From Serratia odorifera (GTDB lineage: Bacteria > Pseudomonadota > Gammaproteobacteria > Enterobacterales > Enterobacteriaceae), in contig NZ_LR134117.1 in the NCBI RefSeq assembly GCF_900635445.1, forward strand, positions 2,914,001 to 2,978,000: a stretch of 64,000 nucleotides of DNA, in the 5' to 3' direction. Every line of letters starts with the position of its first letter. Within the stretch, counting starts at the first letter, position 1. Below the pieces are notes generated by a model, which was not told the origin of the DNA, searched no databases, and saw only the letters and a program-made list of their open reading frames with translations. Positions 7,197 through 14,770 of the stretch are shown here, in pieces. The position numbers were made by a program, and so were the translations under genes.

Positions 7197-9191
7197 TTAC
7201 TTCAACAACGCCCTGGCCTTCGCCACCACGTTGTCGACGGTGAAACCGAACGTCTTGAACAGCTGCTCGGCCGGAGCCGATTCGCCGAAGCTGGTCATGC
7301 CCACCACCGCGCCGTTCAGCCCGACGTATTTGTACCAGTAATCGGCAATGCCCGCTTCGATGGCCACACGCGCGGCGACCGCCGACGGCAGCACCGATTC
7401 GCGGTACGCCGCATCCTGTTTGTCGAACGCGTCGGTGGACGGCATCGATACCACCCGCACCTTGCGCCCTTCGCCCGTCAGCTGCTCATACGCACCCACC
7501 GCCAGCTCCACTTCCGAACCGGTGGCAATCAAAATCAGCTCTGGCGTGCCGTCACAGTCTTTCAGCACGTAGGCACCGCGGTACACGTTGGCCAACTGCT
7601 CGGCGTCACGTGGCTGCTGCGCCAGGTTCTGGCGTGAGAAAATCAGCGTGGTCGGGCCGTCGTGGCGCTCGATGCCGTACTGCCAGGCAATCGCCGATTC
7701 CACCTGGTCACACGGACGCCAGGTGCTCATGTTCGGGGTCACCCGCAGGCTGGCCAACTGCTCCACCGGCTGGTGAGTCGGGCCGTCTTCTCCCAGACCG
7801 ATGGAGTCGTGGGTGTAGACGAACACGTTGCGGATTTTCATCAGCGCCGCCATGCGCACCGCGTTACGGGCGTATTCCACGAACATCAGGAAGGTCGCCG
7901 AGTACGGCAGGAAACCGCCGTGCAGCGCGATGCCGTTGGTGATGGCGGTCATGCCGAACTCGCGCACGCCGTAGTGGATGTAGTTGCCGGCCAGGTCATC
8001 GCCCAGCGATTTGGAGCCGGACCACAGGGTCAGGTTGCTTGGCGCCAGGTCGGCGGAGCCGCCGAGGAACTCCGGCAGCAGTTTGCCGAACGCTTCCAGC
8101 GCGTTCTGCGACGCCTTGCGGCTGGCGATGTTGGCCGGGTTGGCCTGCAGCTGCTCAACCACTTTCTTCGCTTCTGCCTGCCAGTTGGCCGGCAGTTCGC
8201 CGTTCATGCGGCGTTTGAACTCCGCGGCCAGTTCCGGGAAGGCCTTGGCGTAGGCGGCGAACTTGTCGTTCCAGGCGGCTTCTTTCGCCTGACCGGCTTC
8301 TTTCGCATCCCACTGGGCGTAGATGTCCTGCGGGATTTCAAAGGCGGCGTATTTCCAGCCCAGCTGTTCGCGGGTGGCGGCCACTTCGGCCTCGCCCAGC
8401 GGTGCGCCGTGGGAATCGTGGGTGCCGGCCTTGTTCGGCGAACCGAAGCCAATCACGGTTTTGCACATCAGCAGCGACGGTTTGTCGGTAACGCGACGGG
8501 CTTCTTCAATCGCCGCCTTGATGGCGTCGCTGTCGTGACCGTCGACGCCGCGCACCACGTGCCAGCCGTAGGCTTCAAAGCGCTTGGCGGTGTCGTCGGT
8601 GAACCAGCCCTCGACGTGGCCGTCGATGGAGATGCCGTTGTCATCGTAGAAAGCGGTCAGCTTGCCGAGTTTCATGGTGCCGGCCAGCGAACAGACTTCG
8701 TGGGAGATGCCTTCCATCATGCAGCCGTCGCCCATGAAGGCGTAGGTGTGGTGGTCAACGATATCGTGGCCCGGGCGGTTGAACTGCGCCGCCAGGGTGC
8801 GTTCGGCGATGGCGAAGCCGACGGCGTTGGCAATGCCCTGGCCGAGCGGGCCGGTGGTGGTTTCGACGCCAGGGGTATAGCCGTATTCAGGGTGACCCGG
8901 GGTTTTGGAGTGCAGTTGGCGGAAGTTTTCCAGCTCGCTCATCGGCAGGTCATAGCCGGTGAGGTGCAGCAGGCTGTAAATCAACATGGAGCCATGGCCG
9001 TTGGACAGCACGAAACGGTCGCGGTCAGCCCAGTGCGGGTTGGTCGGGTTGTGGTTGAGGTAGTCACGCCACAGGACTTCGGCGATATCCGCCATTCCCA
9101 TAGGGGCACCCGGGTGGCCGGATTTTGCTTTTTGCACGGCGTCCATGCTGAGTGCGCGGATGGCGTTGGCAAGTTCTTTACGCGAAGACAT
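7197..9191 (-). CDS. tktB: Transketolase
   Basis: This thiamine-diphosphate enzyme of the non-oxidative pentose phosphate pathway transfers two-carbon units between ketose and aldose phosphates. The protein is 664 residues, full length. The TPP-binding segment GDGCMMEGISHEV is near residue 155, and GLGEDGPTHQPVEQLASLR lies in the pyrimidine-domain region. I assign tktB rather than tktA from synteny: it lies 20 bases downstream of talA and near nudK and maeB, as in E. coli. A 616-residue forward frame here is a shadow. Confidence 0.93.
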   Translation of the reverse strand: MSSRKELANAIRALSMDAVQKAKSGHPGAPMGMADIAEVLWRDYLNHNPTNPHWADRDRFVLSNGHGSMLIYSLLHLTGYDLPMSELENFRQLHSKTPGHPEYGYTPGVETTTGPLGQGIANAVGFAIAERTLAAQFNRPGHDIVDHHTYAFMGDGCMMEGISHEVCSLAGTMKLGKLTAFYDDNGISIDGHVEGWFTDDTAKRFEAYGWHVVRGVDGHDSDAIKAAIEEARRVTDKPSLLMCKTVIGFGSPNKAGTHDSHGAPLGEAEVAATREQLGWKYAAFEIPQDIYAQWDAKEAGQAKEAAWNDKFAAYAKAFPELAAEFKRRMNGELPANWQAEAKKVVEQLQANPANIASRKASQNALEAFGKLLPEFLGGSADLAPSNLTLWSGSKSLGDDLAGNYIHYGVREFGMTAITNGIALHGGFLPYSATFLMFVEYARNAVRMAALMKIRNVFVYTHDSIGLGEDGPTHQPVEQLASLRVTPNMSTWRPCDQVESAIAWQYGIERHDGPTTLIFSRQNLAQQPRDAEQLANVYRGAYVLKDCDGTPELILIATGSEVELAVGAYEQLTGEGRKVRVVSMPSTDAFDKQDAAYRESVLPSAVAARVAIEAGIADYWYKYVGLNGAVVGMTSFGESAPAEQLFKTFGFTVDNVVAKARALLK

Positions 9192-9211
9192 AACAAAGTG
9201 CTCCCAAAAAA

Positions 9212-10162
9212 TTACAGTTCAGCGGCCAGCATGTCTTCCAGCTTCTGCTGGTCAACGGCGAACAGGCGAATGCCCTCGGCCAGTTTTTCTACCGCCATGG
9301 CATCCTGGTTGTGTAACCAGCGGAATTCCGCTTCTGCCAGCGGGGCAGGTTGGTGGAAGCCTTCGGTAGACGGCGTCAGCATGCGTTCGATCGGCTGGTC
9401 GCTGTTTTTCAATTGCTCCAGCAGGTTCGGTGCGATGGTCAGACGATCGCAGCCAGCCAGCGCCAGAATCTGCTCAACCTTACGGAAGCTGGCGCCCATG
9501 ATCACGGTCTGATAACGGTGTTGTTTGTAGTATTCATAAATGGTGCGCACGGATTTCACACCAGGATCCTGCTCGGCGTCATAGTCGCTGGCCGGTTGTT
9601 TGGCCTGGTACCAATCGTAAATACGGCCAACAAACGGCGAGATCAGGTATACGCCGGCTTCGGCACAGGCACGCGCCTGGGCAAAGGAGAACAGCAGCGT
9701 CAGATTGGTATTGATCCCTTCCTTTTCCAGCTCTTCCGCTGCCTTGATGCCTTCCCAGGTGGAGGCCAGCTTGATCAGAATGCGGGATTTGTCGACGCCC
9801 TGTTCCTGATACATGGCGATCAGTTTGCGCGCTTTGGCGACGCACATACCGCGGTCGAACGACAGACGCGCATCCACTTCGGTAGAAATGCGGCCCGGCA
9901 CGCTTTTCAGGATCTCCACGCCGATATTTACCGCCAGCTTGTCGCAGGCGTTGATCAGTTGCGTTTCTTTATTGCCACCCTGTTGGCGGGCATATTCCAG
10001 TGCTTCGGTAATCAGTGGCTTATATTGAGGCAGCGCAGCGGCTTTCAGGATCAGCGAAGGGTTGGTGGTGGCATCTTCCGGTTCGAACTGGCGAATGGAT
10101 TCGATATCGCCACTGTCGGCAACCACCACGGTCAGCTGCTTGAGTGCGTCTAATTGGTTCAT
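9212..10162 (-). CDS. talA: Transaldolase A
   Basis: Transaldolase moves a dihydroxyacetone unit between sugar phosphates via a Schiff-base lysine. The protein is 316 residues, the TalA length (TalB has 317). The active-site lysine is in ILIKLASTWEGI, and the N-terminal DATTNPSLIL motif is present. It forms a two-gene unit with tktB, 20 bases apart, the same order as E. coli talA-tktB. The ATG at 10162 is preceded by AAGGAG. Confidence 0.94.
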   Translation of the reverse strand: MNQLDALKQLTVVVADSGDIESIRQFEPEDATTNPSLILKAAALPQYKPLITEALEYARQQGGNKETQLINACDKLAVNIGVEILKSVPGRISTEVDARLSFDRGMCVAKARKLIAMYQEQGVDKSRILIKLASTWEGIKAAEELEKEGINTNLTLLFSFAQARACAEAGVYLISPFVGRIYDWYQAKQPASDYDAEQDPGVKSVRTIYEYYKQHRYQTVIMGASFRKVEQILALAGCDRLTIAPNLLEQLKNSDQPIERMLTPSTEGFHQPAPLAEAEFRWLHNQDAMAVEKLAEGIRLFAVDQQKLEDMLAAEL

Positions 10163-10549
10163 GTATAGCTCCTTGATTTACCCTGCATATTTCGCAACGT
10201 AGCGGCATTGGCTACCCGCAGTTCCGAGTCACTGACCGTGTCCGGAAGGCGCTGGTTAGCGTCTTTGCCGTGCCTTGAAAGGTCGGGAGAACCCTGCTTT
10301 TCCTGGTCACGGCGTGCCTTGGCGTTATCTGTCGGTTTCCGGTGGGACTTCGCTGGCTGCCTGACTACGTTTCGACGTCATAAGATAGAAATGAGAACGT
10401 TTGTCATCATAGGGTGAACACACTGCATCATACGACAGGCAAATAAAATGCGCTTTTTCTGATTGTTGCGATGGATAAGAACAATGAATCCCGAGCAAAG
10501 GCAGGCAGGGCGCGGTGGTGCTACACCGGCCTGCATGCCGACAGCGCTT
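10163..10549. other. Intergenic region upstream of talA, no gene recognised
   Basis: This 387-base stretch should hold the talA promoter. A 69-codon forward frame at 10208-10417 has no recognisable protein features and no ribosome site, so I do not call it. The right end approaches the 3' end of a broken rpiB-like gene. No clear operator or repeat was seen. Confidence 0.5.
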
Positions 10550-10747
10550 TCAGCGCGAACTGTTTACCTGTTCGTAGTCACCGATTTTAGCCACTTTGGG
10601 GGCGGAGCCGCCACCTTCAAATTCTGAATTCAGCCAGGCGTCGACGATACTTTTTGCCAGTTCTACGCCGATCACCCGTGCACCCAACGTGATGATCTGG
10701 GCCTCGTTGCTTTTACGCGCGCGCTGCGCGGAATAGGTGTCGTGGCA
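10550..10747 (-). pseudogene. 3' remnant of an RpiB/LacB-type sugar-phosphate isomerase
   Basis: The minus strand reads about 63 codons of a RpiB-family C-terminus: CHDTYSAQRARKSNEAQ, then ITLGARVIGVELAKSIVDAW, then LNSEFEGGGSAPKVAKIGDY, ending in a TGA at 10550-10552. RpiB-family enzymes interconvert ribose or allose phosphates and are about 150 residues long. The N-terminal half is missing. Homology stops near 10745, where a second unrelated remnant begins on the other strand. No start codon or promoter remains, so it is almost certainly non-functional. The frame is too short to be found by ordinary ORF cut-offs. Confidence 0.82.
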
Positions 10748-11094
10748 CCGTGGCGCTGGTCGGAATCGGCGATATGAACGAAAACAGCTATATGGTCAAG
10801 CTGGGGTGGTTTACGCCACACGAAATTATCGACGCCAGCCTGAACCAGGGCGTGATCGGCGATATTGTCGGTTATGATTTCTTCAATGCGCAGGGGCAGC
10901 ACGTTGACACGGTAATGAACGATCGGGTGATTGGCCTGAGCATCGACGAACTGCGTAAAATCCCCTGTATGATTGCCATTGCTGCCGAAAATACCAAAGC
11001 GTTGGCAATGCTCGGCGCACTGCGCACCGGCGCAATTGATATCATTGCCACCAGCGCGCTCAACGTCCGCACCATCCTGAACATGTCGCAATAA
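10744..11094 (+). pseudogene. 3' remnant of a SorC/DeoR-type sugar-binding transcriptional regulator
   Basis: About 115 codons encode the C-terminal effector-binding part of a SorC-family regulator: ALVGIGDMNENSYMVKLGWF, then the IGDIVGYDFFNAQG region, then DIIATSALNVRTIL before the stop. The family usually has 310-330 residues with an N-terminal helix-turn-helix, which is absent here. Homology begins right at the break with the rpiB-like remnant. The two genes once diverged, as expected for a regulator and its pentose or pentitol operon. A deletion removed both 5' ends. A GTG or ATG could still start an isolated effector domain, but function is unlikely. Confidence 0.8.
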
Positions 11095-11111
11095 GCGGCA
11101 CGTCCCCGCAT

Positions 11112-11141
11112 AAAAAAAGGGTTCAGCGTCATGCTGAACCC
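11112..11141 (-). terminator. Terminator of cbp21
   Basis: A perfect 9-bp stem (GGGTTCAGC / GCTGAACCC) is followed on the minus strand by seven T residues, 18 bases after the cbp21 stop. Confidence 0.88.
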
Positions 11142-11158
11142 GTCGCCTTTCCAACCGA

Positions 11159-11752
11159 TTATTTGCTCAGATTGACGTCAATCGCCTGATAAAACGCGTT
11201 GCCGGTGTCGGCTACGTCCCACACGGCAAGGATGACGTGCGAACCGGTGCGATCTGCAGGTATGTTGCACTGGTGAGTCACCTTGGCCGCCGGGATCGCG
11301 CCGCCGTCGTTGAATTGACAGAACGGCGTCAGATCAAACGCGGCACGGGTAAGGGGTTGTGATGCATCCCACCCCTGGCGGGTAATAAAGTAACGCCAAC
11401 TGGTGGTGCTGTGGCGTGCGGTCAGATTCCAGGTGAAGGAGTTCGGGCCGCTGTGGAGGTTCAGCTTGTTCCAGCGGGTTGGCGTTTGCTGATCCAGTTC
11501 GAAGAAGGTGGATTTGTCGGCGCTGGCAATGTGGCCGTCTGCCGGCCCGCTCTGCGGGAAGCCTTTCAGACCTTCCACGCTCTGCGGTTCATATTGTACG
11601 CTGCCGCACTGGGTATTCAGCTGCAGCTTGCACTGATACGAACGGCTGGCTGGCGACTCGACATAACCGTGCGCGCTGGCCTGGTGGGAGGCGCCAAACA
11701 TCGCTGCGCCAAGCAGGCCAACGGACAGTAGGGTACGGGAAGTTGCGTTCAT
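11159..11752 (-). CDS. cbp: CBP21-type chitin-active lytic polysaccharide monooxygenase (AA10)
   Basis: This copper enzyme oxidatively cleaves crystalline chitin and boosts chitinases. The precursor is 197 residues, the size of S. marcescens CBP21. A signal peptide of 27 residues ends in ASA, leaving His28 (HGYVESPASR) as the new N-terminus. His28 and His114 (TARHSTTSW) form the histidine brace. Four cysteines are placed as in CBP21. I chose the ATG at 11752 because the longer frame from 11821 extends past the signal peptide into intergenic sequence. It diverges from the chiR-like gene. Export is expected by Sec followed by type II secretion. Confidence 0.97.
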   Translation of the reverse strand: MNATSRTLLSVGLLGAAMFGASHQASAHGYVESPASRSYQCKLQLNTQCGSVQYEPQSVEGLKGFPQSGPADGHIASADKSTFFELDQQTPTRWNKLNLHSGPNSFTWNLTARHSTTSWRYFITRQGWDASQPLTRAAFDLTPFCQFNDGGAIPAAKVTHQCNIPADRTGSHVILAVWDVADTGNAFYQAIDVNLSK

Positions 11753-12153
11753 AATGACTCCTGTTGGAATGTGTTTTAAATTGGGTTTATTTCCACCGGC
11801 GGTGTTTTTTGCCATGGACAAATTAAAAAGGCAGATAACTGGCCGGCTTGTTATATTTTTACCATTGGTTAAAAACGGCCAGAGAGGAATGTTTTATACG
11901 CTATCAACTAAATTTATTAAGGTGATTTTATTTGCTGGCTGCCTCAAGTTTATTTTATCGGCAAGGTGAGGTGATTGGCGCCATGATGAAATTTGTTCAC
12001 AGAAATAATGAATACTCTTTCAAATGGCGGGATTGTTAGTGGGGTATATTTCTCGTGATGGTATTTTTGCTTTATTTGAACGATTTTTTGCATGCCAATG
12101 CCTTTGGGAATTTAGTGTCATTTTTCTTGTTATTATTTTAAAGAGGAATTTGT
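11753..12153. promoter_or_regulatory. Divergent AT-rich control region between cbp21 and chiR
   Basis: These 401 bases are clearly more AT-rich than the flanking genes and carry no convincing gene. They must hold the promoters of cbp21 (minus) and chiR (plus). By analogy with ChiR of S. marcescens, a LysR binding site is expected here, but I could not single out one T-N11-A site with confidence. A 71-codon frame at 11754-11969 is not supported. Confidence 0.5.
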
Positions 12154-13095
12154 ATGACTAGATTATCCCTGGATGCGATTAAAATAATCAGCACCATTAA
12201 AAGTACCGGTTCGTTCTCGATGGCGGCGGAAGCGTTGCATAAAACGCCGTCTGCCATCTCGTACCGCGTTGCCAATATTGAAAGTAAGCTATGCGTGAAG
12301 CTTTTTCATCGCAATGGCCCGATGGTGACGCTGACCGATGAAGGGGAGTTCCTGTTGCAAGAGGGCGGCTGGATATTAAACGCGGTGCAGGATCTGGAAA
12401 GTCGCGTCAGAAATATTCCGAAGCTGGACAGTCACATTCGCATCGTGGTGGACAAACTGTTCCCATTGGACACCATCACCCAGGATATCCGCGACTTTAT
12501 TGGCCATTTTCCCGGCGCCAATATTTCACTGCAACGTGAGGCGCTGAACGGTACCTGGGACGCGCTGAAAGATAACCGCGCCGACCTGATCGTCGCCATT
12601 GGCCAAATCCCCGACAGCGTGCAGGCGAAAACGCTGATGCTCGGCAAGCTGAACTTTGTGCTGTGTGTTTCACCCTCGCATCCTTTTGCGGCACAGAAAA
12701 AACCGGTCAGCAAGAATCAGCGGCTCAATGATATTGTGGTCACCATCGCCGACAGTAGCCATCAGTTGCCAAAACGCAACATCGGCATTTCGCCGTTGCA
12801 GCGACAATTGGCGGTGTGTGACGTGGAAAGCAAACTGGCGTTGCTCAAGCGTGGCATCGGGCATGGTTTCCTGCCGCCGACGCTGATCGAAAAAGAGCTG
12901 GCCAGCGGTGCATTGGTTGCGGTGCCGGTGGAGGTGCAAAAGGGCGACGAGATGATCTGGCTGGCCTGGCACCCGGCCAGTAAAGGGAGCGGGTTCAACT
13001 GGTGGCATGAGCGGCTGACGCGTAACAGCGATATCTTCAGTCTGATTGGGCGCGAAGTGGTGCGCGATGGCGGTTACCCTTGGTGCCACAGCTAA
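12154..13095 (+). CDS. chiR: ChiR-like LysR-family regulator of chitinase genes
   Basis: This 313-residue LysR-type regulator has an N-terminal helix-turn-helix (residues 8-65; TGSFSMAAEALHKTPSAISY) and a C-terminal co-inducer domain. In S. marcescens a LysR protein, ChiR, encoded close to cbp21 is needed for production of all chitinases and CBP21. Position beside cbp21 and ahead of chiWXYZ supports the same identity here. The start has GAGG 8 bases upstream. A 259-base AT-rich spacer separates it from chiW. Confidence 0.85.
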   Translation: MTRLSLDAIKIISTIKSTGSFSMAAEALHKTPSAISYRVANIESKLCVKLFHRNGPMVTLTDEGEFLLQEGGWILNAVQDLESRVRNIPKLDSHIRIVVDKLFPLDTITQDIRDFIGHFPGANISLQREALNGTWDALKDNRADLIVAIGQIPDSVQAKTLMLGKLNFVLCVSPSHPFAAQKKPVSKNQRLNDIVVTIADSSHQLPKRNIGISPLQRQLAVCDVESKLALLKRGIGHGFLPPTLIEKELASGALVAVPVEVQKGDEMIWLAWHPASKGSGFNWWHERLTRNSDIFSLIGREVVRDGGYPWCHS

Positions 13096-13354
13096 CCGCA
13101 GCGTCAAGATAACTGACCTGATTACGGGCAGGGCGCGGTAATCAATGGCGTTTTGCCCGAAAAGTTAATCGTCAATATCGTTGCGGCATTATTTACCATT
13201 ATGCCAAGTTGATGTTTTTATACGTTGGTTGTTTTTTATTGTGATATTTTTCGCCAATTATGTCGTTATTAATTCATTTGCGTTGTAAGAGGTTTGTTTA
13301 TTAGTTTTAACCTATTGGCGGTGGTCGGCGTGTAATGAAAACAGGAGGGGAGCA

Positions 13355-13681
13355 ATGTCCAGCTTAGAGCCAGACGGGGTTAGCTTATTCATTTTACACG
13401 TGTGCGAATATTTGCAGCCGGCAATGAATGCCATATTGGCAGGCAGTATGGCGTTATTACAGGGGGCGTATAAAAACGTGGCTGTCCGCCGGCGTTTGTT
13501 AAACGCCGGGATGTGCGCATTGCTGGCATGGACGGTACGTGATGCATTGTCATTGGTGGGCTGGGAATTGCAATGGGCGAATATCGCCAGCGTATTAATC
13601 GGCTTTCTCGGTGCGGATTATATCAGCGGGTTAATTAAAAAACTGATTGGTAAAAAAACGGGGGTTAAAAATGTTAAGTGA
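13355..13681 (+). CDS. chiW: ChiW-like holin of the chitinase secretion cassette
   Basis: This 108-residue small membrane protein has about three hydrophobic segments (roughly 20-40, 50-70 and 78-98) and a lysine-rich C-terminus (KKLIGKKTGVKNVK), the layout of a phage holin. In S. marcescens the holin ChiW and endopeptidase ChiX are required to release chitinases and CBP21 across the outer envelope. A strong AGGAGGGG ribosome site precedes the ATG. The 3' end overlaps chiX by 11 bases. Confidence 0.85.
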   Translation: MSSLEPDGVSLFILHVCEYLQPAMNAILAGSMALLQGAYKNVAVRRRLLNAGMCALLAWTVRDALSLVGWELQWANIASVLIGFLGADYISGLIKKLIGKKTGVKNVK

Positions 13682-14072
13682 AGCGCAACCGACGCGGTTT
13701 TCCGTCCGTAGCGAACAGCGGCTGCAAGATGTTCATGCCGATCTGATTCGCGTTATGCGATTGGCGCTCAATTACTCGCTGGTGCCGTTTGCCATTACCG
13801 AAGGGCGGCGCAACATCGAACGGCAGCGTGAGCTGGTGCGCACCGGTAAAAGCCAGACGCTGAACAGCCGCCATCTGACCGGGCATGCGGTGGATGTGGT
13901 GGCAATGCCGGCGGGCGTGGTGTCTTGGCAGTGGGACTATTATGCGCAGATCGCCGTGGCGGTACGCCGCGCCGCGCGCGAGTTGGGTATCCAGGTTGAA
14001 TGGGGCGGCGCCTGGCAATCGCTGAGGGACGGGCCGCATTTCCAACTGGCAGTCAAGGATTATCCGGCATGA
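13671..14072 (+). CDS. chiX: ChiX-like L-Ala-D-Glu peptidoglycan endopeptidase (M15 family)
   Basis: This 133-residue zinc peptidase is related to phage endolysins of the VanY/CwlK type. Metal ligands are visible as SRHLTGHAVDV (His and Asp, about residues 70-78) and DGPHFQL (His near 123). No signal peptide is seen, consistent with release through a holin or another non-Sec route. I chose the ATG at 13671, inside the chiW end. The stop overlaps the chiY start (ATGA). Confidence 0.88.
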   Translation: MLSEAQPTRFSVRSEQRLQDVHADLIRVMRLALNYSLVPFAITEGRRNIERQRELVRTGKSQTLNSRHLTGHAVDVVAMPAGVVSWQWDYYAQIAVAVRRAARELGIQVEWGGAWQSLRDGPHFQLAVKDYPA

Positions 14073-14449
14073 GCGGCAGGTGGCAAAAACTGCTGCCGGG
14101 TGCGTTGCTGACCCTGTTGTTGCTGGCCGCAGGCCTGTGGGGATACGGCTCGTTGCAGTCGCACCGGTTGGCGCTGGCGCAGCAGCAGTTGGCCGACCAG
14201 CGGAAAACCGTGGCGCAGCAGGCGTTGCTTATTACCACGCTGCAAACCCAGGAAGCGCAGAACCGCGCGTTGATGGCGAGGTTGCAGCAGCAGGAGCAGC
14301 AGTTGCGCCAGCAAAGCGATAATCATCGGAGGAAATACCGTGAAGCGATTAAACATGATGCCTGCGCTGGCCGCGCTATGCCTGACGCTGTGCTTGAGCT
14401 CTTGCGCCCAGCCAACGCCGCCATCCCCGGTGGTGCTGTTGCCCCCTGA
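14069..14449 (+). CDS. chiY: ChiY-like inner-membrane spanin-type protein
   Basis: This 126-residue protein has one N-terminal membrane segment (about 9-28) followed by a glutamine-rich coiled coil (LALAQQQLADQRK through QQEQQLRQQ). This is the plan of a phage Rz-like i-spanin or LysB protein. It is translationally coupled to chiX and contains the start of chiZ in another frame. The in-frame upstream start at 14000 overlaps chiX deeply and is not favoured. Confidence 0.8.
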   Translation: MSGRWQKLLPGALLTLLLLAAGLWGYGSLQSHRLALAQQQLADQRKTVAQQALLITTLQTQEAQNRALMARLQQQEQQLRQQSDNHRRKYREAIKHDACAGRAMPDAVLELLRPANAAIPGGAVAP

Positions 14450-14603
14450 GGCGGTGTTTACCCCATGCGAGCAACCGCAGCTGTCGGGCGACACCTGGGG
14501 AGAGGCGGTGGATTATACCCTGGCGTTGCAGGCGGCGCTGCGGCTCTGCGCCGGCCGGGTGGCGGCGCTCAATCTGTGGCGTACCGGATTGCCAGCACAA
14601 TAA
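14340..14603 (+). CDS. chiZ: ChiZ-like outer-membrane lipoprotein (Rz1/LysC type)
   Basis: This 87-residue lipoprotein begins with a GTG inside chiY and runs in a different frame for 110 bases, exactly the nested Rz/Rz1 plan of phage spanin pairs. The signal peptide ends at a lipobox with Cys22 (CLSSCAQP), followed by a proline-rich stretch. A GGAGG motif 7-11 bases upstream of the GTG supports the start. It closes the chiWXYZ cassette. The next gene is maeB, with no chitinase gene between. Confidence 0.8.
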   Translation: MKRLNMMPALAALCLTLCLSSCAQPTPPSPVVLLPPEAVFTPCEQPQLSGDTWGEAVDYTLALQAALRLCAGRVAALNLWRTGLPAQ

Positions 14604-14770
14604 CCACGGTTTTATTCTGTTTCGTCCTGTGTTACTTGTTTTTAGCCGTTAGAAGAGAATTTCGATCAAGGTTATGGCGCGCTTCAAAGTTTGTGACGAT
14701 TCTCTCACTATACTGGTTTAGCCAAAAAGTCTTACCTCAACATAAAAGTAAAAAAGCAAAGGAACCCATA

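Noticed and set aside
7662..9512. 616-codon forward open frame across tktB
   Set aside because: It is a shadow of transketolase on the other strand, and it crosses the tktB/talA junction.
10208..10417. 69-codon open frame upstream of talA
   Set aside because: No ribosome site, no recognisable motif, and it occupies the talA promoter region.
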